This document shows, in pieces, positions 35,716-46,769 of a DNA stretch of 64,000 nt. A program made the position numbers and the translations under genes. Under the pieces are notes generated by a model. It had not been told where the DNA came from. It did not search any database and saw only the letters and a program-made list of their open reading frames with translations. Source of the DNA: Flammula alnicola (lineage: Eukaryota; Basidiomycota; Agaricomycetes; Agaricales; Strophariaceae); the NCBI GenBank assembly GCA_015499995.1, contig JADNRV010000178.1:1-64000 (forward strand). Direction: 5' to 3'. Numbering within the stretch: the first letter of the stretch is position 1; every line of letters starts with the position of its first letter.

Positions 35716-38438
35716 ATGTCCGACGCCCCACTTTCTCAGAATGAATACGATATTATATTTGCTGGAGGTACGTTCGTTGAATTCGTGAATTTAACGTCTA
35801 TATTTCGCTCACTGCGATGTACAAGGTGGTACCGCTGGCTGCGTGACTGCAGGACGTCTAGCAAAGGCAGATCCGTCACTGAAGATTCTAGTTCTTGAAG
35901 CCGGGCCTCACACAAAGGACATGATAGACCACATCCAGCCTGGGCGATATATCAGGCATATCGCTCCAGGAAGCAACACAACGACTTTGCACGTTAGTAA
36001 ACCCAGCGATGCAGTCGGCGGGCGCAACATCTTTGTCCACACTGCCCGATGTGTGGGAGGCGGATCAGCCGTGAACTGGCTTATGTATAATCGTGCCTCC
36101 GCATCGGATTACGATGATTGGGAGACCGAACATAACAATCCAGGATGGGGATCTAAAGAAATTATTTCCCTTCTACGTAAGGTATATCATATTCAGTTGC
36201 CTTTGGACAGCAGCCCATATTGATATAACTGCCTAGGCGGAAACCTATCAAGTCAACCCTGATCTTCCCACTCATGGATATTCTGGCCCTCTTAAAGTCT
36301 CCCTTGGAGGTCACTACGATCTTTCTGCTCAACAATTCGTTGAGTTTGGTCCCAAGGTAGAGAAGGATAGGTCATATAGCAAGGAATATAATTCGATGCA
36401 CGCCGATTCCCTGAATGTTTTTGCCGTAAGTTTGTCTTTAAGCTCGATGAGAGCGAAGCTTATTTCCATTTCACAGAGAGTTCCCAAGTAGGATTTTCTT
36501 CCCGCCGGTCGCCATGAATGAAGATTGACGAAAGATATTAGATGGATCGATGAAAAGACAGGCAAACGACAGGATGCAGCTGTAAGTCTCATGGATAGCC
36601 TTTCCTTCTAGCATTCGACTCACATCTCCCAGCATAATTTCATCTATAATCAGCCAGAAAACAAGAATCTTGAGGTCCTCGACGGCTGTCGAGTAAAGCG
36701 CGTAATATTTGAGCATGTTACGCATATCTCAATATCCCTATTCAGAGAGTTGATTTGTCTTTCTCCAGGAATAAACGTGCCGTAGGCATAGAGTTCTTTA
36801 ACGACAAGTTTATACGACCAAATGCAGATCCAGTGGCTCGTACTGTTCGTGCGTCCCGATTAATAGTGATATCTGCAGGTACCCTGGGATCATCGGCGAT
36901 CCTGGAACGTTCGGGAATCGGTGCTGCAGAGCGCCTCAAGAAGATAGGAATTCCTCAGATTGTAGATCTTCCAGGAGTGGGAGAGAATTATCAAGGTGAG
37001 CACACCATAAGTCATATCTACTCGTCATCAATTGAATTTCTATTAGATCATCTCCTTGTGGGGGCTGCCTACTTTGTTGATCCTATCGTTGACACCTACG
37101 ATGCTCTGGTTCGAGGTGATCCCGACGAGACGAAAAGTAAGCACATCTAATTCTTTGTGTAGTCGTTTCTTTTGAATTAAACACCGACTCAAGAACAGCT
37201 TGATATGTGGACCAAAGATGGAACTGGACTCCTGGGAAGCAAGTCCGTCATTTGTCTCTTATTTTGTAATGACATACCCATGTATTATTCCAGTGGTGTG
37301 GATGCTGGAATTAAGCTGCGTCCTCGCGAAGATGAGTTACACGAACTCGGGCCCGAGTTCCAATCTCGCTGGAGGGATTTCTTTCACAACAAACCAGACA
37401 AGCCTATATTATGGATGAAGGGATCTCCAAGGTATGCTTTCAATCAGTTCAGTCAAACGGCGGAGAATCGATACACTTTCCTAGACTTCCGGCTACCGAC
37501 CTATCGAAGCAACTAGGGATACCGCCCACTAAGTTTATGACTGGAGGTTACTTTCCAGTAAGTGAAATACTAGTTCTTTGCATCTATATATCTAAACGCG
37601 CTTTCTTCAATGGTGAATTTAGGCATATCCTGCATGTCGTGGCAGTGTTCACATCATATCTGACGATGTATATGCCCCTCTCGATTTTGACACCGGTTTT
37701 ATGACAGAGTACGCCTCATTTTATGTCCACGTTCTGATATTTGAAAGCCAATGGGAGTTTTTGGGTTGCAGACTGTCTGATATCGCAATTTTACGATGGG
37801 CATACAAGCGTAGTCGCGAAATCATGCGTAGACTCCCTGTGTATCGCGGCCCTGTCCCACAATCCCACCCACAATTCCCAGAGGGAAGCAATGCCATAAC
37901 GACTACGGAGACCAGCCCAGTTGATATACATGCTCCCAAGATTACCTACGACGCTGATGATGATGCGGCGATTGATCACTATCATCGCCATACTGGTATG
38001 TAATTCCATTTTGTGAGTGGGCGAATACTTTATTAATCTACATAAATAGTGGCTACTGCTTGGCACTCGGTAAGTTTATTTCATAGTACATGTACCGCGA
38101 ATTGATGACACATGAAAGATGGGAACCTGTGCCATGAAACCGAGAGAACGCGGCGGAGTGGTTGATCCTAAGCTCAATGTTTATGGCGTTGAAGGTCTCA
38201 AAATTGCTGGTCAGCTAAACATCATTTCGGTTTCAGCCGCGCATTTACCAATTCCTGACGGTGAATTAGATGTATCAATTCCTCCTTCGAATGTCAATGC
38301 AGTGAGCTAACCTTGGTCACGTCCGTCAGATATGATAGACTCACATTTGCACAACAGAATACCTATTCAACGGCGATTGCAATAGGGGAGAAGGCAGCTC
38401 TCCTGATTGCTCACGAACTCGACATTCATTGGTTCTGA
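35716..38438 (+). CDS. GMC alcohol oxidase, methanol-oxidase-like (AA3_3)
   Basis: Predicted FAD alcohol oxidase (primary alcohol + O2 to aldehyde + H2O2), without a signal peptide, as in fungal alcohol oxidases. Seventeen exons join in phase to 618 aa: 35716-35767, 35826-36181, 36237-36425, 36477-36487, 36524-36581, 36633-36712, 36769-36995, 37047-37136, 37194-37242, 37294-37431, 37485-37557, 37623-37708, 37772-37995, 38050-38069, 38119-38209, 38270-38301, 38358-38438. Motifs include EYDIIFAGGGTAGCVTAGRL, ILVLEAGPHTKDM, CVGGGSAVNWLMYNRASASD, SRLIVISAGTLGSSAILERS, WHSMGTCAMKPRERGGVVDP (catalytic His) and SNVNANTYST (second catalytic residue, Asn). Two oddities are a GC-AG intron (36,713-36,768) and a 36-nt intron (36,488-36,523), both needed for the family-consistent frame. 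The short one could instead hide a small lesion. Confidence 0.92.
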
Positions 38439-38809
38439 TAAATCGGATGCATGCTGTCGTCGCGCAAACCGCCCTAAGAAATAATCCAAATAGGTGGTTT
38501 CTGCTTCTTGACAGTCTTGCCAGTTCGTGTACTGTCCGTGTTCATCAGATTTTAAAATAGTGTTCAATCCTACAGATATCCATATGGCGTATGGTTCCTG
38601 GTGTGTACGATTAGTACCTACATTCCATTTCCGCTCAATTAGTGATGATAAGTGCCATTTGGTATAAGAGGTTGGCAAGCGATTGAATACTCTTGAGTCG
38701 TTATTGACTATCAGTTCAAAACCCAAGAACCAGCTTATCACTAGTAGGTAAGTCACTTTTAATACGCTTCAACTTCAAACTGAGACATCTTCTTTTCCCA
38801 AGAAAACAA

Positions 38810-39852
38810 ATGTGTGCTGGCGCAAGGGTGTTATTTCACCTCAAGACGGCATATCTGTTCGTTCGGTCGGATATTAAGACAATACTATTTCCAGTTGTAA
38901 GCGCCGATTGATGTGAAGCAGCTTTAATCTAATATTATTAACAGTCAGGATTTGCTTTCATGGTATCAAAAGACATTTCTACGATGAGAGCGATCTTGGT
39001 TCCCGTATGGGTGCTCGCTCACCTCTTTTTAATCGACGTCGATAATCAATCACTCTCCATTGATGAAGACAAGCTTAATAAACCATGGAGACCACTGCCA
39101 TCTGGACGTGTCACAATATCCACAGCGCAATTCCTTTCAAAAGCATTGAATTGTATCTGCCTGCTGGTCTCCTGGCTGCTAGGAGGTCGAGAGTTGATGA
39201 TTCCCAGCGTAGTCTTCTGCGGTCTGGTATACTCATATGACCACCTCCGCTTGAACAGTCATTACATTTGGAAGAATGTAATCAATGGTTTCGGCTATGC
39301 GGTTCTCGAGACGGAGGCAACCACAGTATTAAGTGATTCATTTAACTTCTATTCCTCTGTCATAAATGCAAATATCTTGAACTTTCGCAGTTGGATCACT
39401 CCCTCGCCAGCCTAACATTATACTAGCGCTGGTACTATCATGGGCGGTAATATGCACCACCGTTCATGTGCAAGACTTGGCAGATATTGAAGGCGACCAA
39501 AAAATGGGGCGTCGAACAACCACTATTCATCTCGGACAAAATGTAACCCGTGTATCAATTGGGGTCTTCCTTGTTGTCTGGTCGCTCGTTCTTCCCCGGA
39601 TATGCAGCGCAAATTCCCTTGCGGCAAAACTCTATACACTCCTTGGGATATCCCTGAGTGTGCATATTTTCTTTTTACGTCAAAAGACATCAGATGAGAG
39701 GAGTTTCCGTATCTATAACGTGAGTTCTGTGCGCTGATTCAAATGGCTGTGATCTCAGATTGATTGTTTAGGTATGGCTTATGCTCAGCCATCTCCTGGC
39801 CACCGCTTTCAACGATGTCGCCTTGTCCATATATTATGACCAAATGAAGTGA
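38810..39852 (+). CDS. UbiA-family prenyltransferase
   Basis: Integral membrane enzyme that transfers, or in some fungal relatives cyclises, an isoprenoid diphosphate. Four exons (38810-38896, 38945-39332, 39391-39719, 39772-39852) join in phase to 294 aa. The first aspartate-rich motif is represented by DNQSLSIDEDKLNKPWRPLP, with Asn-Gln in place of the usual Asn-Asp. The second is VQDLADIEGDQKMGRRTTTI. Hydrophobic stretches such as ALNCICLLVSWLLGG, PNIILALVLSWAVICT and VSIGVFLVVWSLVLP fit a multi-pass membrane protein. A GTAAGT...CCAAG segment just upstream may be a 5'-UTR intron, so the exact start is provisional. It follows the methanol-oxidase-like gene by 370 bases on the same strand. 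Substrate unknown; coenzyme Q, heme or secondary metabolism cannot be told apart, but the altered first motif and neighbours favour a specialised role. Confidence 0.88.
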
Positions 39853-41140
39853 TATTATCAATTGCAATGGACATTCTGACCTCCAGTCAGGCTTCTGGTG
39901 CAGATTCTGAAGATTACTCTTTAAACCGATGCCGTTTATCAACAATATTCTAAAAGACCCAAAAATAGGATTAGACAGCACCGAAAGAGCAGGAGAACAT
40001 TGGGATCTCTCGCAGTTGATATGGTTCTTTTTCTAAATTCGCCGAGTTTTATACAGGGATGAAAAACTAACAAATCCAATTGAATGCCTGTGTAAAAAAA
40101 GCCCTAAACTAGAGGTGGGCTAGATTAATTTAGAGTTCCATCTCATGTTGGACACGGGCAAACTGGGTCGATTGAAAGTTCGAGAATCTGCGAAAGACTC
40201 GGTCCTGGTCGGATAACCTTCTGATAAGAGTTACCAGTGCATCAGACGTCTTTAGCTTGAACTAAGTATCATCGCCGCTCATTTTTAACAATTCCATCAT
40301 TAGAAGTGTTGCCTAAAGTTTGCTGTGAAACATTCTAGAAGCAGAATGTATTTTGACACTTTCCATCATCAGAAGAGTTGCCAAAAGTTGCCGTAAAATA
40401 TCCTAGAAGCAGGGACTGTGGGTCCCACCGCAAGTCCCAGCGAGATGCCCACAGAGAGAAAATGTTGTACAGTTGATTACGCCGAGTGCAATGCCGATTC
40501 CACATATCCACGGAAGTGGGAACTTCGACCGCGGACATCGGATCCCCGTACCCGTTGAAGGGAAAGAATCCAAGGCTTTCCCAAAATGTTCAAGTTCACG
40601 GATTCCAGGCCCTATAATCCAGGATAAGTTTGAGATTGTGTACGTCAGTTTAGGGAATGAGGTACTTTTGGCATATAACCTTGATGCATTCCAGGCATGA
40701 TTCTGGTTTTATAACGCCAACTTGAAGGAAGCTAGACGACCAAGGTATGGGTTTCAGAGAACCCGGGGTCGACAAACCCTCGACGGGTTAGTCCAAGGTA
40801 AATTAGAGGGTGGGATGGTGGTGAGGTATACGCCGAGGCGATTGGGATGGTACCACGTCGGTTGCCTGGCGTTCTCGATCAGCATTGTCACTAGCCCATA
40901 TAGCGGATCGGATGTACCTGGGAAAGGAAAAGGCATTTTGAAACGAAGTACAAACGGAAAAATTGAGACGAAAGGCACTTATGAGCAATGTGCGCTTGCA
41001 CTGCCCTGCCTCTCTGTCCTTCTGCTATCCAATCCCCGTAGAATCTTATTTCTTGTTTCATTATTGTCTTCTGAGGGAGGGACGAGGACCAATGACGAAC
41101 CTTGCAAAGTTCTCTAATGTAAGCCTCGACGTAGTCAATC
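39853..41140. other. Intergenic region with a 69-bp-spaced direct repeat
   Basis: No supported gene. A 131-codon plus frame (40,722-41,117) competes with minus frames and has no motif. Two diverged copies of a roughly 47-bp unit (CATCATYAGAAGWGTTGCC ... TCTAGAAGCAG) lie at about 40,297-40,343 and 40,366-40,412. Confidence 0.35.
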
Positions 41141-42290
41141 CTTGACACACTCCACACCAGGGTTGTCGAAGTCCATCTCGGTGTGTCGCACATTTGCTAT
41201 TTCCAGATTAAGGGGAGTGTGTCGCCGAGTGCATGCTGTACTGTTGACAATGACACGATATCCTATGGAATCCTACCCTGGTGAATAAAAGGCGCGAGAC
41301 AAACACAATTGGAGTCTCCGGGGGTGTAGACGAGTTGAGGGCAAGAATTGGGATTATAATTAGCGGAAAAGACCTCCCATGTGACGGATTTTCAGACGAT
41401 CTTGGTATGAGACTATCAAATACGGTGCATTTGGGTGGGACTTGCACAACCCCCTGTATGCGCTTCCCACCCAAACTTAGAAATCCCACCCAAACGGCAA
41501 ATGTCGCTGTGTTACGTGTATGTGCGCCTCCCACTTAGTACGTTCACAACATGATGTGACCATCCCAAAATTGGCACTCTCATTTGTTGGCTGGAATTGC
41601 CCACGCATAGTGAATATCACCGCGTCGGGGTGGTCGCACATCGTAGGCGTCACGAGCATCAGCCGCAGTGGTGTGAATGAGTAGGTGGGCCGCAGCAAGG
41701 GCTCCAAGTCCAAACAGCAAGTCGAGAAAAGACGAGGTACGGCATCGATAGACGATAGGGTGAGCTATCAATAAGATGTCTGCAATGTGGGTGCGAGGGG
41801 TGATGGCGGATGGTGAACTTCTGTGGATGGGCAACAGTGGGCAGCAACAACCACACGGCGCAATGAGAAAAGAAGACTGCCAGTGATTGCACGAATGGAG
41901 AGAGACTCGGTGTGGGTAAGCTGGATCTGATGTGACGGTGGATGCGGCGGAGGCGAGCCAGCATGCAGTAGATGCAAGACAGCGAGATGAAAAAACATGG
42001 TGGGCAATGAGAACGTGTAAATGGGAAAAGATTTGAAACTGACATGCAGAAAAAGCGGCTTGCGAGACAGTGGGCGGTAAAAACAGTGTTGCTGCAAACA
42101 TTTGCGCACAGAACATACAGAAAATGAGCGCAGTGGCCGTGGGAACCTTGCAACAATAAGCCGCTGGTGGGCTGTGGGAAATGTCTATGTACGCTCACCC
42201 TCATGCGCCGTGCTTCTAAAATTGGGTGCGGGATGTACATAAACAATTTGGCCGCCTAAGTAAATACGCACCCAAAGACATCAAAATGGG
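41141..42290. repeat. Repeat-derived region, GTGTGTCG and CCCACCCAAA words
   Basis: GTGTGTCG or its inverse occurs repeatedly at 41,150-41,225, and CCCACCCAAA-type words at 41,430-41,500. Long minus-strand frames at 41,580-42,246 overlap in all three frames and encode Cys/His/Ser-rich strings, so they are composition artefacts. No gene is supported. Confidence 0.4.
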
Positions 42291-42294
42291 GCGC

Positions 42295-42730
42295 ACGGGT
42301 GGGGATAGCATATGAGCAGAGAATCTCGCTGCTCATGGAACTCGGATGACTCGAGAATAAGTAGCATCCTTTGAAGCAATTTCGGGACGAGGCAACCCAG
42401 AATAAATGAACCAGATATAAGTATCACGAGTTTCCAATGTAAACACGGTGGGTGGGTGGTATACAAATGGGTGCCCTAGAAATAGTACTCACCGAACGGG
42501 CACCAAAGCGGCGAGTGCGGGAGGGATTGCACATGAACAAAGAATTTCGCCGGTCATGTACGATACCACTGAAACTAAAAAATATGGTGCAAGCATGGAT
42601 TGAACATGAACAGGGAATTTTCCCGCTCGTGTACAATCCCCACCTAAAGCCAGAAAAGCGGCGCGTGCAGGTGTGGATTGCACATGAACAGAGTGTTACA
42701 GAGAATCCCGCGGCTTATGTTTCTAAATTT
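42295..42730 (+). repeat. Array of imperfect palindromes, CATGARCAGRGAAT...CTCATG
   Basis: Four repeat units carry the same imperfect palindrome at 42,311-42,337, 42,532-42,558, 42,605-42,631 and 42,683-42,719. The last three are about 75-78 bases apart and share GGATTG-ACATGAACA before the palindrome and AAAGCGGCG nearby. The third contains GGGAATTTTCCC. A weaker relative lies near 42,900-42,928. The function is unknown; it could be a subterminal transposon array. Confidence 0.65.
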
Positions 42731-42937
42731 GGGTAGGGGAGGTCCATGGACATTTCACACCCGCAGTGTGGGCGCTTATTGTATCAAAGTTCCCATGGCC
42801 ACTTCATTCCCGCAGGGTACTGCACTCGCATTCGTCGCATTTATGTTCATGTGCGATCGCCATCCAGACACGCTGCATTTTTTAGTTTGGGCGGATACTG
42901 TACACGAATAGAGGGTTTCCCGCTCATGGCGCGGTCC

Positions 42938-42992
42938 TGGCCTAGTCCAGGAATTCTTTGCTCAAGTAGTCTCGCTTTTTGTTCATGACATT
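42938..42992 (+). pseudogene. Short fragment of a GMC oxidase (exon 4/intron 4)
   Basis: GTCCAGGAATTCTTTGCTCA followed by AGTAGTCTCGCTTTTTGTTC and ATGA matches 30,779-30,824 in the first GMC gene with a few substitutions. The match includes the start of its fourth intron. A GTCCTGG just before it also matches. It is a DNA-level duplicate too short to be functional. Confidence 0.75.
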
Positions 42993-43278
42993 CACAGCCT
43001 TGGTACTAATGATGCTATCATATGGAAGGCATTTTGTGGATAGCTTCATCATTATTTCGGGTTCCTGCTATCACCGAGAGCCTATACAGATGAATATTTG
43101 GACCTTCCTTCTCTTCATGATGGGTCCGAGCAATTCAAATATCAATTTCTCCTAGTATTAGTACTCTAATTCTATGGCGATCTCCAAGTTTCTGAGTGCA
43201 TATAAGCAGACCCTTGTCCACCTGCATTTATTATTCTGATCTCTGCTCTCATTCGGCCCAATATCTTAACCTTCAGTG
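42993..43278. promoter_or_regulatory. Upstream region of the DUF6534-like gene
   Basis: AT-rich spacer with no gene. CATATAAGCAGACC at about 43,199-43,212 is TATA-like, about 70-80 bases before the ATG at 43,279. Confidence 0.35.
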
Positions 43279-44947
43279 ATGACCTTCATCCCAGGTATTG
43301 GTGAAACCGGTCCCCTGTGAGCAAGAATCCCATTGAAGGCTGTCTTTCGGTTCTGAATCATTCTTACGAATAGTACGGGCCCTCTGGTGAGCTGAGGGTG
43401 GTTAATGAACAACGCCACAGAAACTCATCTGAAAGGTATCATTAATAGGCCCTTGGGTACATGCTCGGATGCATACTCGTCGGCGTCCTGACCATGCAAG
43501 TCCGTAAGTACAAGGGAACTGAGCGTAGAATATGCCTCCATTAATCCTTTATTAAAAACAGAAAGTTACTATAACACGTTTCCCAACGATAGGTTGGGGA
43601 TTAAATGGCTGGGTATTGGCACTTTCATGCAAAATTGACACGGCAGCTAATCTTTGATGAAACAGTCGGCGTGGTATTTGGGTTCGAGGTTGTATTCACT
43701 TTATTCACCTTAATAAACGCCTGGGTGGCATTTGGGACCGGATGGGGAGATGCAAATAGCTTGATGTTCCAGCATTGGTCTTTGGTACCAATAGCACCGC
43801 TGAGCGGTATCAGCAAGTTACTTCCTTACTATCTTACTTGTGCGAATGCTCATTGGAGTTGCATTAACAGTCGCCTCGATGGTCCAATTTTTCTTTGCGT
43901 ACAGGATCTTCAAATTGACTAGGAGCGTGTGGCTTCCTCTCATCATCTGTGCGGTACGTTTTGTTGCCAAGTGCTTCTTGATCTCCGTTAAACCTTTTTG
44001 AAAGATATCAAGTCTTCAATGTGTTATGGTATTCTATGTTGGTATCACTGTAAGCCACTTCTTTGGTTGCTCGGCCGTCTTAATCTAACTAATCGGCGCA
44101 CTTCAGAATGCGATACGAGGTCGTAGTTTCAAAGCATTCTACGAGCTATCCACATTCATTACGGTGAGCTCATAATAGACCTTCATACAGCTACATATTT
44201 ATCAACGACCAACATAGATCTGGCTTGCTGGAGATGCAGTTTGTGATATTCTCATCGCGATTAGCACGGTGACCATCGTGAGCAACTCTATTCCCTATGG
44301 TTTTCTGGGATACTAAAGCCCAATCTCCCATTCATCAGCTTGTCAAAACAATCCGCCGCCAGTCTCACTTCCGCAAGACCGACACCACCCTCAAACGGTT
44401 AATCAGGCTTTCAGTCGAAACCGGACTGATTACTGCCTCCGGTGCCACCGTAGAGCTGATCCTCTGGCAAGTCGAGAAATTCCTCAACTATCACTACATA
44501 TTGTACGTACCTGTACATGCAGCGTCATTGGCGTATGTCGAGCCCTTGTCGTATTTATATTCATGTCTCTTTACCTTCTTTAGCTTCCTCGTCCTCGGTA
44601 AACTATATTCGAATGCAATGATGGCGGCACTCAACTCGCGCGCAACAACTCAGGGTAGATTCAACGGAAATACCAGCACGACCATTATGAACCACCTCAC
44701 ATTGTTCCAGGACGAGAACTTGGAGGCTTCCTCTGCCACTACGCTGCAGCCGACGTCCATCAACGTTATACGGAATGTGGATGTGAGGCGGGAGCCTGGG
44801 AACGAGATGGCCATCATGTCGGCGAGTTCAATCCTTCTGCTTCAGGTATTAATATGGAGTACTGATGGGTATACCTTTCTCGAAATACAGTCCAAGGATG
44901 CACACGATGGGGCGGATACGAAATCGAAGGCCTCAGATTACGCGTAG
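43279..44947 (+). CDS. DUF6534-like multi-pass membrane protein, probably frameshifted
   Basis: The exon series matches the mushroom-expanded DUF6534 family: ALGYMLGCILVGVLTMQ, YYNTFPNDRLGIKWL, DETVGVVFGFEVVFTLFTL, SASYFLTILLVRMLIGVAL with FFFAYRIFKLTRSVWLPLII, FYELSTFITIWLAGDAVCDI, then the conserved cytoplasmic-side block TDTTLKRLIRLSVETGLITA and, after a further intron (about 44,504-44,583), FLVLGKLYSNAMMAALNSRA. The C-terminal tail ends SKASDYA after a last intron. About seven membrane segments are expected; function unknown. The reading frame changes by one base at about 43,801-43,806 (PLSG to VSASYF) without a usable intron, and the first exon junction (43,279-43,451) does not join cleanly. 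It may be a pseudogene or contain an assembly indel. Confidence 0.75.
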
Positions 44948-45423
44948 CGTCAACCTCTTCTTCAAACTCATCCTCGAGGAACCAGCACTCTTACTGTAAA
45001 TTTGCACAAACTTTTTTGGACACCTAGCTATCTTGTCGGCTACAACGTTAGTTTACCTATTTATTCGTGATATTAACACAGAAATTGTGCGATTGTGTTA
45101 GAGAGAATAAGCGAAAACGAGCTCAAGAATCATGCGCACACAAGACGAGACCATGTCGGAGGGAAAGTCCATGATACTCCAAGCTCCGTGGTGTCAGAAC
45201 TGGATCCAGTGATTAGGTAGCCACCACCATCTCGCTCAGTTACAGATTCCTCTAAAGATGTTGGCAGGATACTAAGAAATGTAAACTCGTCAGGCATCAT
45301 TCGATAACAACAGAAATCCAAGAAGAACACGATCGGGAGATGCCTCTGGCGAGACGCAACGTTAACGAGGAGTGGACCAGATTGACGGCGAAAAGGACTG
45401 TCGCATCTCCCGTTCCTGTAAAA
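44948..45423. other. 3' spacer, possible continuation of exchanger remnant
   Basis: A 66-codon minus frame (45,130-45,330) follows the Na+/H+ exchanger remnant but cannot be aligned to the family with confidence. Nothing else is recognised. Confidence 0.3.
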
Positions 45424-46640
45424 TTACATTGGCGGGCGGTTAGCGGTAAGTAAGGTAAGATCAAAGAAATAAAATGACTTGCCAGAAGAAGTAAGGGTAT
45501 TATTGTTAATAACAATCTGCACCGCGTTTGGATGCGTTGTGAACATTGCTTTGACGGGCAACACCGCCCCGATGGAGACAGAGAAGAGTGGACCCAGCAG
45601 ATGCATAAGTATAGACTGCAGATAAGCTACGAAAGCGCCGTGGGCGGGGTTTCTAATGCTCTTAATGGTCTTGATCTTTGCTCCTCCATTATCTTCGTCG
45701 GTCGCATGGGTGGGAGGAGCAATGATGGCGTCTTTGGGGCCTGAAACTGAATAACTCGCTAGTGCCCGCATACCCCGAATCCGCTACAAAAGCCATCAAG
45801 GTGAGGACGATAGCAACGAGAAATAAATGTCGGCATGGAGTGCTTGGAGAAAGTTGGCGTTGGGTAGTGGTGCGCACTGGAGGTTGAGGTATCACCACTG
45901 TTATCGACGTCGACGTCGAAGACAGGTCAAGAAGAGAACCACGGCGGCTGAGACCCAGACGTTTCTGAACCCTCTCCCATACGTCCCTCCAATGTAATCT
46001 AACCGCCTTTCTAAGCCCCATTGCCACAACTGGAGTCCCAAAACCAAACGCGATTGAGACGAGTATTGGGTGCACGATAGTCGGCCACCGTATGTTAGCA
46101 CCACCTCCGACTCGGCTTGAGCCAGTCCAGGTATTATCCCTGCGATGACCAGACCCAGCACATCGTCCAAGAGCACTGCACAAACGAGGACGCAGCCTAC
46201 GCGTGTGCGTCTCAGGTCCATGTCCGTGAAATTTCCGGTGTTCTTCTCCGAGAACCCGACTTCGCCGTCGTCGCAGGCCCAGGCGCCAAAAGCGCCAGAG
46301 TTGTCCCCAGTGAAGTCGACGAAAGTGAGGCAAACGCCTGCAGACCCGTATACCCATAGGCGCCCATGCGCAGCCCCATGGTCAGTGCTACAGGCAGGAG
46401 AACGCCCGTCAATGCTGCGACACTGCTCAACCCTGCGTTGTCTCGCATTAATTTTTAGGAGGCTGCGTCCAGAGATACCCCCGCCTCGAATATTAGTGAG
46501 AGAAGACCAAGGCAGCCGGTGTCGATCAGGGTGCGTTGGGTGGATGTTGAGAGAATGGATGCGGATGTTATGGAGGACCCCAAGAGATCATTAGAAGGGG
46601 GAGGAGGAGTGTTAGAGCGGGATTCAGGGTATATGATGCC
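45424..46640 (-). pseudogene. Na+/H+ exchanger, truncated and frameshifted
   Basis: Minus-strand segments match a fungal cation/proton antiporter of the Na_H_Exchanger (CPA) type: LIDTGCLGLLSLIFEAGVSL, GLSSVAALTGVLLPVALTMG, YTGLQAFA...STSLGTTLALL, RVGCVLVCAVLLDDVLGLVI (the DD-containing helix), IVHPILVSIAFGFGTPVVAM, HLFLVAIVLTLMAFVADSGY, and ILMHLLGPLFSVSIGAVLPV. The segments fall in different frames, with an in-frame TAA at about 46,454 between SLDAAS and KLMRDNAG. The N-terminal membrane segments are missing: the sequence upstream is the end of the enoyl-CoA hydratase-like gene. Some breaks are introns, but the stop and missing start make a working protein unlikely. A C-terminal end is not certain. 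Confidence 0.75.
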
Positions 46641-46769
46641 TTTACTGAAGATTTCATAGAAGAGATGGAGTCGGAAGCGGTGACGGCGCCATCACCTGGT
46701 TCGCTCGCTAAACGCGCATCCTGAGAGCTGGAACTGTGCGTCGAAACTGGGAATGAATTCGATAACAAG

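Noticed and set aside
35821..35898. Alternative reading frame at the start of the second GMC gene (60-codon ORF from 35,716)
   Set aside because: It reads through the first intron. Splicing 35,767 to 35,826 gives the conserved FAGGGTAGC motif.
38367..38756. 129-codon minus-strand ORF between the second GMC gene and UbiA
   Set aside because: It overlaps the last GMC exon antisense and has no motif.
41580..42246. Three overlapping minus-strand ORFs of 113-195 codons
   Set aside because: All three frames are open over the same span, with Cys/His/Ser-rich products and no motif or intron pattern. Compositional artefact in repeat DNA.
42295..42730. CRISPR-like array
   Set aside because: The spacing is fairly even, but the genome is fungal, the repeats are diverged palindromes and the spacers share sequence. 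It is a dispersed or tandem eukaryotic repeat.
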